Below, in pieces: positions 1 through 13,600 of a stretch of DNA of 64,000 nucleotides. Each line of letters starts with the position of its first letter. Within the stretch, counting starts at the first letter, position 1. The stretch is from Sanderia malayensis (taxonomy: Eukaryota; Cnidaria; Scyphozoa; Semaeostomeae; Pelagiidae). The notes beneath the pieces are model-generated. The model was given only the letters and a program-made list of their open reading frames with translations. It did no database searches and was not told the origin of the DNA. The stretch lies in NCBI GenBank assembly GCA_013076295.1, contig RQOL01000660.1:310001-374000 (forward strand), given 5' to 3'. The position numbers were made by a program, and so were the translations under genes.

Positions 1-99
1 GCATAACATTGTGGGCTCCACATGAAGATTTTTCGCATTGACTAATATTTTGCTACATCCATGTTTTTTCTCTTACTTTTCACTGCCACTTTTTTCATT

Positions 100-365
100 A
101 AATTAAGAAACTTTTAAGAAACTTTTAGTACTAAAATGTGGCTAAAAATTAAGAAACTTTTACTACTAGGCCTTGAGCCAGGCTTCTTATAAGAAAAAAC
201 GTGTATTGTAGTTGACATTTGTTAAATCCGTAAAGGGAAAACGTGTTTCCGAAATTTCTAGTGTTTCTCAGATATTTCTTTGTAGTTCTAAATGTTTCTT
301 AAATTTTAGGGCGTGTAGATCTAGGTTTCTTATAAACCGGTTTCTTATAAAAAAAACGTGTATAT
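100..365. repeat. Short inverted-repeat element family (MITE-like), copy 1
   Basis: The stretch has repeated 'aagaaactttta' blocks and twice ends in 'cttataa(a)aaaaacgtgta' (near 190-213 and 340-365). The same arrangement occurs at 5241-5653, where both ends are visible as inverted copies of a 'tacacgcttttttt' terminus. I read this as one or two degraded members of the same non-autonomous family. The left boundary is unclear. Confidence 0.45.
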
Positions 366-1691
366 ATGTTACATTATTGTACATTGATTCACATACATTT
401 TAGATGACAACATTACACGTGTCTAGCTTTAATGTGTGATTACTTTTTTTCAGTTCAGTTGAATTTTGGGTTTCTTTTACAAGGTTTACCCGTGAATTGG
501 TATTGATTGTCACCTTATTGAAGTCAAAACACTCGGTATTATATCAACTTCCTGAAGAAATTGGTAAACACACAAGATGCACCACACTTTAATTAATAGC
601 TAATGTCGCTTTTACTGATAAATGACCTTGACAATTTTTCTTAGTTATAGAATTATATATGGTCCACCGTTGAGCAAACCAACAAGAGGATTCCTTGGTT
701 GTAGAAGCAGCGAGTAAACAATCGTTTATTATTATTATTATTATTTTATTATTTTTAATCTTTGCGCATTTTCCATTATGCCTTATATTTCTCAAAGTGT
801 TTTTGCTCTTACTCTGGTTCGTCCCCTCCATAACATGGCTTTTGCATTCTGAAACATTCTTTTATCAATCGTTATTTTCCCATTCAAACAGCGGATGAAT
901 TTCCTTCATGCAGCAAGTCACAAACGAGTCTTGGCGTGGCCCTTTTTAGATGTTTCTATTTTTTTGTTTATGTCGTTTCCACATTTTTCTATTGAACATA
1001 TTTCCGCTATGACCGAGTTAAAAGTGCAAGCCAAATTTTGATTTGTTTTTTATATATCTGGATATATCAAACATGATCGAAAGATCGAATTTTCATATGT
1101 AAGCACTTGTCACGAAAAAACAGAATAATAAAGGTGTTCATTTTTATTATTCTGTTCAAGATGTTCATCAAGTTAAAGGATTCAAGGATGGTTCTCTTGA
1201 TAGATCGTTTTTGGCGTTTTTCTTTTGCTTATTAATTGTATGTAATGAATCAAGGGTAAGTTTTTTAAATGTCTCGTGCAATCAAACTAAACTTCGATGA
1301 TGTTAAATTAAGTTAATTCCAGTTATTTTTGCACATTATACATTATCAAGTATTGTTAACCTGGTTGCAGTGACGTTATCGAAAGTAAGTATTTCCTCAA
1401 TCTTTTTCTATCTGCAGAGTAGATATTGATTCATTGTTTTTGCCGATTAACCTTGGCATTATCTTCCCCATGCATTTTTGGCAACCCCATTAATATCTTT
1501 ATAAAGTGCTTTTAATTCTTATTTGCATTAGAATGGAAAATCGAATTCATCTACTTTCGTTTTGCGGCCCTTGACCCGACTCTGACATGATAACACCGAA
1601 GGTTCTAAAAGCAGAAGTTCAGTTTTCAAATCTTTCGTTGTTGATGGTTCACTCGAAAGCGCACATTAGACTTGAATAACTGCAATTGAAA
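366..1691. other. Upstream flank of the TRPM gene, no gene seen
   Basis: No reading frame here resembles a known protein. A short ATT microsatellite sits near 727-750. The stretch immediately before 1692 should contain the TRPM promoter and 5' UTR, but I see no diagnostic core-promoter element and cannot place the transcription start. An upstream non-coding exon is possible. Confidence 0.4.
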
Positions 1692-4600
1692 ATGCCTGAA
1701 GCCCAAGGAAAGAAGAAGTCACAGAACGGTGCGACGGAGCAAAAAGTTCCTGTGAGTATATGATAGTTTTAAGAACAGCATGTTGCCTTAATGTTTGTAT
1801 GATACCCCGTCTAAATTAGGCGTTCTACAATAATCATCAATAAATGTTTTTCTCTAATTTAGCTTAAGCTGCTTGCCGAGTCTGTTGAAATGCCCATGTT
1901 ATTTTTTATGCTTTCGAAGAAGTTGTTTACTAATTACTTGTTTTTGGACTTTATTATGTTTATGCTCATGTTTATCATTTAATTATGTTTATGTCTATGT
2001 CTGTTGTTAACATAATTTTTCTCTTAAAAGGTCATATACACAAAATTCCACAAGAAAACTTGCAACTGTTTTCATGCGGAATATCGAGATAACCAAAGAA
2101 GGTATGCATATTTTGTTTAATTTTTGATAAAATCTAACAGTGTTTTGATTTCAATAATTTGCGCAACGTATCCATCGTTTATTAAGCAACCCCTCTCTTC
2201 TTTATGTATATTTGTCCTCCAAGGGTTATGCGGCCGCCACACAGCATTAAAATATACCCCTTCTATTTAAATATTTAACGATTGGTACACATAATTATTT
2301 ATTGCAAGCTTGTGTTCCTGTGGAAGATCGATGGGAGATCACAATAAAGAAGCACTTGACAGTGGTAGACATGGAGAGCCATGGAGTAACAAAGAGCATG
2401 TAACAACTGCACCTACAAATGCTTATGGAAAAATTGAATTTCATGGTGGTCAAGGTCTACGAAAGAGAAGAGCCAAGGTATTAATCAAATAGAGCCAAGG
2501 TATTCTCTTAATCCCATGGGGGAGGGGGCTTATTTAGCTTTCGATGTTCAAGATTGGGGGCTTATTGGAGAGGACGTTTAATAGAGAGGGGCGCTTTATA
2601 TAACTCTTCAATAAATTTCAGAAAAATGTGTAAAAGACAGCAATATAAACTCAATGACCTGCTATGGTTTAATTAATTACACGTTCATCATTGTTCACAA
2701 TTTCAAAAGTAGGGGGTGGGGAACTTTATCTAGAGGGGGTTAAAGGCCCACTACAATGAAAAAATTAATATGGTTCTTTTTCATTATATGGTATACCTAG
2801 GTGACCTTGTCATAAAACGTTTTCAGAATGGAAATTCATTCAGTAGAACTGTTTTTACAAACTCACAAAGTCGTTGATTTTGCCATTTCAACTACGACAA
2901 CCGTGACGTCATAGCTACGACACGTTTCAAGTTTTTGTATTCAAGTGTATCGTAGTTTTTTACTGTACCCATGATAGCTCGACAAATACAGTGGAATCCC
3001 GCTATAACGAACTCTGTAGGGACCGAGAAAATAGTTCGCAATAGCGGGAGTTCGTTGTACAGAAGGGACATTTTTTTATAAAGAATTCCAAACACAAATG
3101 GGCCAGAATGTCTGTTGGACCCTCCCTCAAGTATTCGCGCTTAAATGGCACACTATATTGTTCCAAAAAAACAGTTTACAGGATGACAACAGTTTTTGCT
3201 CTGATAGATTGCAACAGGAAAAAACGCTTAAGTATGTTTAACAATGAAACATCACAAAGCAAAGTCGATATTACCACTTGATGTCAATTTTTTCATTACT
3301 ATTTCTATTTTATCTACTTTTATTTCTCTCTGTTCCGTTAAACAAAAAATCAGTGATATGTTTTTGTTCCTTTTTGTTTCTCATTGCTACGTCATATAAT
3401 TTCGAGAGGGAATTGATCTTCTTCGCATTTCGTTCCCTATTTCCGCACAAAAAAGGCTCGGTGTTTGAAGTCCATCCAGAGCTTGAAAAACTTCACCCTT
3501 GAGCTTGAAAAACTTCACCCTTGGCGATAAGTTTTCTCAAAAATTCGTTATATCGAGGGTATTTGTGGTCAGGGGATCGGAAGTTTGGTTCGTAATAACG
3601 AGAGTTCGTTATATCCAGGGTTCGTTATACAGGGAGCATTTACAGTAGGATTTACTTCCCAGAATCCAAGGGACCGGAGTTTTAGTTCGTAATACCGGGA
3701 AGTTCGTTATAAGCGGGGTTCGTTATAGCGGGATTCCACTGTAGCTCTTAAATCCAAAATCGTTTTTCAAGGCATAAAAATTAAAGTATTTTCACAAATT
3801 TTGTTAATAATTTTAGAAAGCGGTTTGGGGGGGGGGGGGTAATTGGGGTCTGAATTCGGGCAGTTTTATCGTGACGTCAAACTGAAGGGGGCAATCAGCC
3901 GCAGCGGAGAGCGGAAGCAAACAACGGGGGCAGGGGACTGTCCGTGTTGATATAAAAATACTTTCGGATTTTAATTGTCTTTTAATATCTTCTTCCCGTT
4001 TAATTCTCAATTACTTTTTTGTAGTATGTTCGCGTGTCTAATGAGGATAACTTGGATGATGTAGTAAATTTACTGCTGGATGAATGGGAATTAAGACACC
4101 CGAAGCTTTTGATTTCTGTTACTGGTGGCGCAAAAAGTTTAAAATTGCCAGATAAGTTAATACAACCATTCAGCGATGGTTTGTTAAACGTAAGTCTTAT
4201 AATTTCTTAAGATATCCTGCGATATGTAGTTTTCTCTCTGCCTTGTAAAATTTTTTTGGGAGAATGATTGCTTTTAATATCTTTAGATCCAAATGTTGTC
4301 CGCAAATTTATCAGAGATATTTTTTCAAAATTAGCCAATTGGATGCAGACTGGGGTGCGTTAGGTTTATGTGTGTAGAAGGGGAAGAAATTGTAGACAAA
4401 TGAGAGTTTAGTATGTGGGGCAAGCAAATAAAAGGGTTTCATTGATGACCCTTGTTTAAGAAGTAGTTGTGCTTTAGGGTTCTGGAACCTACTCCATTAC
4501 AATTCCATTCACATGTGGGCACGAAGATTCTCACAGATTCCATCTCACAGCACTTGATTTAATATAACATGGGTACCAGTAACCTGTGATGGTTATTGAT

Positions 4601-7600
4601 TACCCGTGCTACATTAAGAATATTATTTGATTAAACTAATGATATTGGTGATCTATGTGGAACATGTCGGGTTTTATGATATACCAATGATGGATTGTTT
4701 GCTTTTAGCTTGCCAAAACTACAAATGCCTGGGTGATAACAGGAGGAACAAATACAGGTGTCATGAAGCATGTTGGAGAAGCATTGCAAGAAGTCTCAAG
4801 AGAAACTATCCTTCCAGCTAACGACGAGGAACGGAGATACGTCCCATGTATTGGAATAGCCAGTTGGGGAATAGTGGGACACAGGGAAAAGCTTGTGCAA
4901 ACATCTGTAAGTGCTTGAAATTTCATCGCAATGACACAACCTAGCGATGCGTGACAGCTTATTTTTGTTTTACATAAATGAGCTATAGTGGAACCTCCAT
5001 AAAACGGATACCATTGGGACCAACATTTTTGTACGTTGTAGAGAGGTGTCCGTTGCATAGAGGTTGCATTTGCAAAGAGATGATCAATTTTGCCCAGACA
5101 ATTTTTCCGTTTTTCAGAGGTGTCCGTTGTATGTAGGTGTCCGTTAATGAAGGTTCCACTTTATTTACAACTGGACACCAGTAGTGAAGTAGTGTCATTT
5201 TCAAAAATGTTCATTGTCGATTTTTAATTTCATACCAGAATACACGCTTTTTTTATAAGGAACCGTTTATAAGGAACCTACATATAGAAGGTCAAAAAAC
5301 TTAAGGAACTTTTACTACTAAAGGCCAAATCACTAAGGAACTTTTTAATTTTGAATATATTTATATTTCCGCACAATTTACAATTAGGAAGTCGGTTCCA
5401 TTGATTTTCAGTACTTTTACATTATTTGAAGCTTCTTCATGTTTTTACCTGTTATCTTTTCACAAGTTTATAGCAAAACGTTGAATTTGAATGCTTTTCT
5501 TGCGTCTGTACTAATTATGTCCAACAAATGCGGACTTAAAATTAAGGAACTATTAAGGAACTTTTAGAACTACAAAGTGGTCAAAAGAGGTCTCAAAATA
5601 AGGAACTTAAAGAACTAGGCCCGAGCTAGGTTCCTTATAAAAAAAAGCGTGTAAATGGAGAAAAGACGTGTTTGTAATGTGATTACCGCATTTTTTGGTA
5701 ACTGACCTTTTGTGGGTGCTTTAGAAGTTTAAGATTTTTGGGATCCTTTATTTAATTGGAAAGCATTGCCGTTGATTCAGGTACCATATCCAATGTTTTT
5801 CATATCATAATCACAGAATACTGCTTTTGAATACTTCATGCTGAACAGTATGAAAAAGAGTGGGGCATACCTTGACAATAATCACACTCATTTCATTCTT
5901 GTTGACGATGGAACGGTTGGTAAATATGGCATTGAAATAGAGTTCAGATCAAAACTGGAAAATAAAATAATGGAACGGAAAGAATTTAAGAAAAGTACGT
6001 ATGATGAATTCTTGTTTCCCAGATTATCATCGAAAAATCTCTTTTTGCTATTAACATTAACGGGTGATGTCATGGTCATCGGATGTCATTCCTGTGTTCT
6101 TGTGTGTACCTAACACAGCTCAGATAACTCAAAGGGTTTCTTCTTGAGATTCGTAGACTTTGTAATCTCATGTTTACCATTACGGTGGTTGTGAGGTACC
6201 GTTTTCCTTATCTAGTAAAAAATTATTACGTATCAATGCTTGCTTTCTTTATTTGTATTTTAGATGATCATCATTTACCAGGCGTATTGCTTGTCCTCGG
6301 AGGAGGGCCGAATACGTTAAAACAAGTTAAAGAAGCATTAACTCAAGATCATCCTATTCCAGTTGTCGTTATTAATGAAAGCGGAGGAGCTGCTGATTGG
6401 TTGGCATTTGCTCACGATATTTCACAGGAAGATAGGTATCGTTAACTTTGTTTTCATAATTCAATTTTTACCAGAAGTTAGATATCATTAAGTGCAATTG
6501 TATTTCAGAGTATAAAGAGTTTGTAACTCAATGAGCCATTCGAAAATATGGTGCTCATCTTAAATCTACAACATTTTCGATTGCATAATATGTTTGTTGT
6601 TATATTCGTTACATAGTACTGAAATTAAAGACAAACTTAAAAAGGAATTCCCTAAATTGGATGAAGTTGGCCTTCAGATAACATCTGAGTGCATAAAGGA
6701 AAAAGAATTTGTGTGTTCACGTTTTATTAATATGCCATGTTACTTTCTTTTTCTTTCTTCTCGCTTAATGATTACATGTGAATAGGGGTGCTTTCAGTAA
6801 TTTGTCCAATACGTGTCAATACTTCTTTTATTGCTTTTGTTGGACACTGTAAAAGGAATGATAATTTTCTTTTTTGTCAAGATTACTATATTCAAAATGG
6901 AAGAAGGAAATGCTGACATTGAAAAGGCCATCTTCAATGCATTGCAACGTAAAGTAAAAAGTAAGTACGAATATTTATACTGGATAGCCACTTCAACTAT
7001 GATAGCTGTTATCAATGTGGGTACTCATTTACCGACCTCGGAAGGATGGACAGCTGAGTTGGCTGACGGCTTGTAGTTCGTGGTTTCGACCATACGTGGA
7101 TTTGAACCAGTGAAGGCATTACCTCTAAAGGATCAAACTCAGCGCCTTAACCACTAGGCTACACCACCGTGTAGCCTAGTGGTAAGCAGAGATTTTAGGC
7201 AGGTTTTTTCTCCAAACAATCTGGCAGAGTTGGCAACCTTTGGTTTTTTAACTGAAACCTACGCAATAAAGTCAAGGAACAAAAATCTTGACCGGAAGTT
7301 GCACTAATCAGCATCTACATCTAATTAGCGCTGATGAAGTCTATAAAAAATGTGGCCATCCTGTAGAACTTCAAATTCTGAACAAAGTTGTCGGTTACTG
7401 CGTTTCAATATAACGGTTTCTAAGTTATGGCCATCTGAAGAGTTTGTGACGTCATCAAAATGAACATTTCGTGACGTCACCATTTTTTGTTACCGCCGTT
7501 TTAAGTTTTTGAAATTTTCAAAATTTCAAATTGAGCCTCGTTATCAGAAGGCTTTCTCTTTGACAGATTTCCCTGTCCTTATCGAAAACACCGTGTTGCG

Positions 7601-10600
7601 AATATATATTGCAATTTCCAGAGCATTCCAGAATCCTTGATTACTGTGTTTCTGTGTATGACAGAAATACGTAATCAAAACCGTTGTACTGTACTATTTA
7701 CACTGTTCAATTGATAAGCATACGATGATATTTAGAAAATTTATAAACAGAGGTTATAAAAGAGACAGTTTGCGAATATAAGTTCAGATCCTATAGGAAA
7801 ATCGCTGCCTAACAAGGTGTCAATTAAGTCATCTTATTTTTAAGGTGAGTCTACATCACCTCAAGAGCAATTGAATCTTGCACTGATGTTAAATAGAGCC
7901 GATATCGCCCGCTCCGAAATATTTACTGATGATTGCCAGTTGAATGTACGTATTTACGGTTCCATATTGTTTAGAATGGAATTCGATTCAGTCAAGGAGA
8001 TGAGATGAAAAACACAGTCGCAAATGTTGAATGTATATATATAATTGAATTTACGTATATATATATTATATATATATTATTATATATATATATATATAAT
8101 TGAATATACGAAATCTGAGTTCGGTTTCCCGTAAAAGAGTGCTCAATACATCAAGGTAGAGCCAGACATACGCGGATGAACCGGGTACATCTCCTAATGA
8201 GTGGGAAACCATGATACAGGCTTGTCGAGATGCAGAGTTTAGTCTCTTTCTCCTGAATCTTTTCTCCCTCTCGTATAATTGAATATATGTATTTCTTTTT
8301 CCGCAGGAAAAATCTTTTTATGAGGTGATGGAGATAGCCTTGCAAAGAAATAGACCAAATTTTGTGGAACTACTTCTTGAGCATGGTTTTGACTTGAAAC
8401 TTTTCCTCACCGTGGAGAAATTGGAAAAACTGTACAACGATGTACGTATGTGCCTCTTTCGTATGTTGCGAGTTAGTCTCGTTTTGATATAGTTTTAAAA
8501 GTTTTAGATAATAATATATCTTTTACTTTGGAAGCCATAGCCAACCAATGTTTTTAGCAACATGGTTTTTAATCCCCAAACATTATTGCTAATCACCAAT
8601 TGTAAAACTTTTGTAGAGATGTGAGAAATGGAAAAACCCGATAAAGACAATTTTTGACAAAGAGGTATGTTGCTATTGTCATTCCCTTGTCCTTTTCTTT
8701 ATTTTAAAGTGCCCTTAAACCTTTTTTTATTGTTCAAAATAATAAAACTCGGTACGCTGATTTCAGATCCGCAAGCTATTTTCGAATTTGACGCGTAGTT
8801 TACGAATTATAACCTGCGAAAGTGTCGATATTTCGTCATTTTTACCATTTTCCTTGACACATTTATAGGACTGGGTTGAGTCCGCTGTGACAGCATAGTG
8901 GGAACCCTGTTTTTTCCCTGTTTTTTTTCAACAAATTTAACATTGATTTTCTCTCATAAGGTGGGCTTGATATTTGATTTTTTGACGTCATTGAAAGCCC
9001 AAGATGTACCGGTCGGCTTGGTGCAATTTTGATGTGAATCTGGCAAGCATAAGTTACTAAAATTTCACCCTGAATCGGGCCACCTTTTGCGAAAAATTCC
9101 ACAAGGCCACTGAAAAGGGGAGATTTTGGGCGTCATTCTGTATAAATTTTCTGCCATGTCATTTAAAGTTGGAGACACAATTTATTTTTGAAAATGGACA
9201 CCTCCAAAAAATCATGACGTTATCCCGCGTTGCTATTGTTCCTTCGAGTACGGCGAGTGCGAAAGATGTCTTCTGAACTCCTTACCACTCCTTGCGCTGC
9301 TTGTTTGGTTTTGAACTACTATCAGCAACATTATGAAACGATAGGTTTTCACCATATGGAGTAATCATGCAATTGTTTTCGTTATGTATCCATGCGAATT
9401 GTTATATGACTTCTTTACTTTCGAGATTCTTGTCAAATATATGTGTGCTCACTGCTCGCCATATTGAATTTGAATAGAAAGCCTCCTTCAAAACGTTGCA
9501 ACACGACTTTCGATGACATCACAGTGATTTTCTGCGGTGTCTTATTTTTCGCATGAAAATGTCAAAAATTGCTTACTTTGAAGATTGATAGCGAAAAAAC
9601 TATAGCTACATAATTTTCAAATGTTATCAGCGCCCTGTTACTCAATGCATTGAAATCTATAGATTTTTGAAATAAAAACACTATGCAAAATTTCGTTGCA
9701 TCATCTCTTTAATGGCGGATGTTTTAGATATTTTCTGTATGAAGCAAAGTTGCAGAATAGCTCTGTGTTTTCAATAAGGAAGATCATTCTTAACGTTGTT
9801 ACTACGGAAAAATTCGACACCGTAGGCCCCAGCCTGACTCCCGTAGTAAAGAGAAAATTCATCTCCAGTTATGGGCCCCTTTGACGAGGCCACGGGGGGC
9901 ACAGGGTTAGTTCTTTTAACAATGACATGACTCATTTTATAACTCAATAAAAACTTTGGAATCATCACTTGTCTCAGGACAGTAATTTAAATTCATATAT
10001 TTAACTCTTCATTTTCAGTCGAGCTCTGAATGCATCGATATCGTTAAAAAGATCTTTACTAAGCTGACCGACTTAAACTCGGACAATTTGTTCGAAAGAG
10101 ATGCGTCTCAAACCAAGAAAGAAGCGTTTTTTAAGAATCCTACCAATATGCTTTTTATTTGGGCAGTTTTGAATAATATGCAGAAAATGGCCCTCCTGTT
10201 TTGGAAAATTGGAGATGAGCCATTGGCCAAGGCTCTAGTTGCATGCAGATTGTACCTTGAAATGGCAGCTGACGAATTTGGTTTGAACGATGACATTGTG
10301 AAATCATTGAAAGCTAACGGAGAGTGAGTAGATATTTATGTATTTTGTTATTTTTTTGCAAATTCATATAGATTTTGCTTCATTTGTTTGCATTCTTATT
10401 TTCAGAGATTTCAAGAACCACGCCCATTCATTACTGGACACGTTTTCGTCAATAGAAGACGTTCGCTCTTACCAACTTCTCACTTGCGAGTTGCCTAACT
10501 GGGGAAACTCTAGTTGTCTTGACCTAGCAGCTAACAAACATAATTCAGAATTGTTAGCGCACAGTTGTTGCCAGAAAATAGTAGCGGATAAATGGACCAG

Positions 10601-13600
10601 TGCTTTCTCGTTGAGAGCTTATAGGCCATTAAAAGTTAGTTGCAACTTTATTAATCAGTCTTATACAGCTACTCTTTCTTGCAAATTTTAACTGAATAGA
10701 TAACCTTTATTTTAAAATTTGTTTCAGGTAATTACATGCATGATTATTCCACCTTTGATCTTGGCATTACACTTCAAACGCAAGTCTGAAGTCCGAAAAA
10801 AGGCTTATGATGAAAAAGAACTCTCTGGATCTATTGTTGAAAATGGTCATGCAGTGGAGTGAGTTTTTATTTAATTCATTTTCATTACCATTCGTGCAGT
10901 TAGAATTGATTTCTGTCCATGAGGACATACACATTGAATATAGTTAGGTTTCGTTTTTGCGTTTCATGCGTTAACACGAAGCCCAAATTGAGAACGGTGT
11001 GTCGAATGAAAATGGTACACCTGACTTCCAGAGCGTTCTCATTGGAAAACGCAAAAACGGATCGGAATGCACCGTTTTCAATCGTTTCCGTTTGAATACA
11101 GTATCGTAAACGGATCAAAATGAAAACGGTATTGCGTGAACAGGGCCTAAAAGTGCAAAATTCACCAATGACCAATGTTTATATTTGATTTTTCAGTAAT
11201 GCAATGATGTTAGTTGTAAAAAGTTCTCTCGCTGTTGCAACCCCGAAGAGTGAAAATTCCAAGCCAGATCGTGCCCTAAAATGGTGGGAAAAAATCTGGG
11301 AATTCTACTCAGCCCCGATAACCAAATTTTGGGGAAATGTTGTAAGTGAAGATAATTTTTTAAAAGAGAGTTACAATAAAACTTACACAGCTAACAAACG
11401 AGCACCACGTCGCAATGAAAATATTCCTTTTCAATGTAAATCTACGTGTCTTTCTAATGTATTACGGATAATTATTTGAGATAGTTATGATAAACTATCT
11501 TTATAATGTTTTCCTTGCAGTTGTCATACTTGGTATTTCTTGGAATCTTCACTTACGTCGTGCTTGGGAAGAAAACCAAAGAGCTGCAAATCATGGAAAT
11601 TGTTCTTATTGTTTTTGTTGTATCTCTCACCACTGAAGAAATCAGACAGGTCACATGTTATTCAGTCAATAATCAATCAATTATAAGTTCACAATTACAT
11701 AGAGGCTTTTTCTTTGTATCATCCCAAATATATTATTGTGTTAGAATTTTTGAATCAGAGAAGACTATATTTTTCTTTGTTTTATTTTTCAGCTATTCCA
11801 GTCAGAACTGAAACAGCTGAATGGAAAATTTCACGAATGGAGCCAAAGTAAATGGAACATTTGTGATGGGATTGCAATTGTGTTGTTCTACGTTGGACTT
11901 GGCCTTCGTTTGTTCACTTTCACGATAGGTGCTGGCCACGTTATCTGGTCTATTGATATAATGCTTTGGATTTTTCGGCTGTTGGAAATTTTCTCATTCA
12001 ACCAGCATCTTGGTCCATACGTTCTCATGATTGGAAGGATGGTAAGTCACTTTCTACTAGCATGATCATTTTTTCTCATCAAGAAGCTTGAAGCTAGAGT
12101 TGATTTCATACGACAAATTTCAAAATATTTTGCAGCAATCCCTTGCCCTCTTGTGGGCATTTTTGTAGATGGGGTCTTCGTGTATTAAAATACGAGAATA
12201 CATTTTCATTTTTCAGGTTAAAGACTTACTCTACTTTTTGTTCATCATGTTCGTTTTCCTCTTTGCGTATGGTGTCGCAAGACAAGCATTATTGCATCCT
12301 GTTTCACCATTCTCATGGGCAGCAATTGCTGGGGTCTTTTTTACTCCTTATTGGCAAACGTACGGAGAATTGTTCTTGCACGAAGAACATTTATTAACTG
12401 GTGAGTAGATGGATCGATGTTGTTGTATATTTATTCAAGCGACTCATTTTTATGCTTTGTTGCGGTAAATTGAAATCAGTTTTACTTACTCTTGGGTGTC
12501 CAATTGCCTTCCCCCCTCAAATTAATTTTTAAACATTTTTCCAAGCCCCCCTTCTTGTTAAGACTCCTCCTGCCCGGCACAACAATGCATAAATTAGCAT
12601 CGAAAATTCATTTTAATCCATAATTTGAACATGTTTTCTAGGCTCGAAAACACTTTTCAACACCAAAAAATACAACGCATACGCTGAGCCAATAGTGTCA
12701 ATTCTCATGGCCTTTTATATGCTTGTGGCTAACATCCTACTATTGAATTTGCTTATTGCTATTTTCAAGTAAGTCATTGTCGCCAAAACATTGATCTAGT
12801 CTAGCCATTTGTCTCCATTTTGTTCTGCAACTCATTTCTTTCACTTTTGCAAAATTTTGCTACCCGCAGTTTTTTGCAACGTTAATGTCAATAAGAATGC
12901 CAATAAGGCTTAAAAGTGCAGCAAATTTGATGACTTCAATTTATGGAAAGTGTAATGTGGGTTATTTGTCACAGTATTTGTAACATGTTTTTGATGTTCT
13001 TCAAACAGTAGCACTTATGAAGATGTAAAAGCAAAGTCGGACGAAGTCTGGAAAGTTCAACGTTATTACCAGCTCTTGGAATATTACAGAAGGCCAATAC
13101 TTCCTCCCCCTTTTGTGCTTATAAGCCATCTTATTTTGCTGTGCAATCTGTGTTGTCATATACCATGTCGTGGTATTATAGAACGCAATGAAATGAGTAA
13201 GTTTTAAGTTTTTAGCCCCTCAACATCTGTAGGCATTGTCCCATACACTTGTCTTCTTGCAATTTGAGTTACTTCGAGGTCTCCTCTTTGTAGCTAACTC
13301 ATTAGTGCAGTGTTCAGCAATCCATCTCTGACTTTTGCATTATTTCAATACCATTGTTTATATTACTTGATTTAATTCCACACAGAACAGCAATGTAGTT
13401 GATCATATTTCTTTCCGTTCAAATCCCTTTTTGGAGAACATTGCAATTAGCAGGGACCAATTGTTGTTGTTGTTGGTTTTTTGTCATTGCGCATGACAGA
13501 GAATAGAAAGCCTTTTTCAATGGGTGACTCGCATGACCCAAGTGCAAGTTCCATCTTATCATTTACCTCAAATCGACCATTTTTTGTTCACTTGCAAAAT

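Noticed and set aside
7090..7172. tRNA gene on the minus strand
   Set aside because: A- and B-box-like motifs are present but no complete cloverleaf forms, and a SINE-type body and tail continue to 7015.
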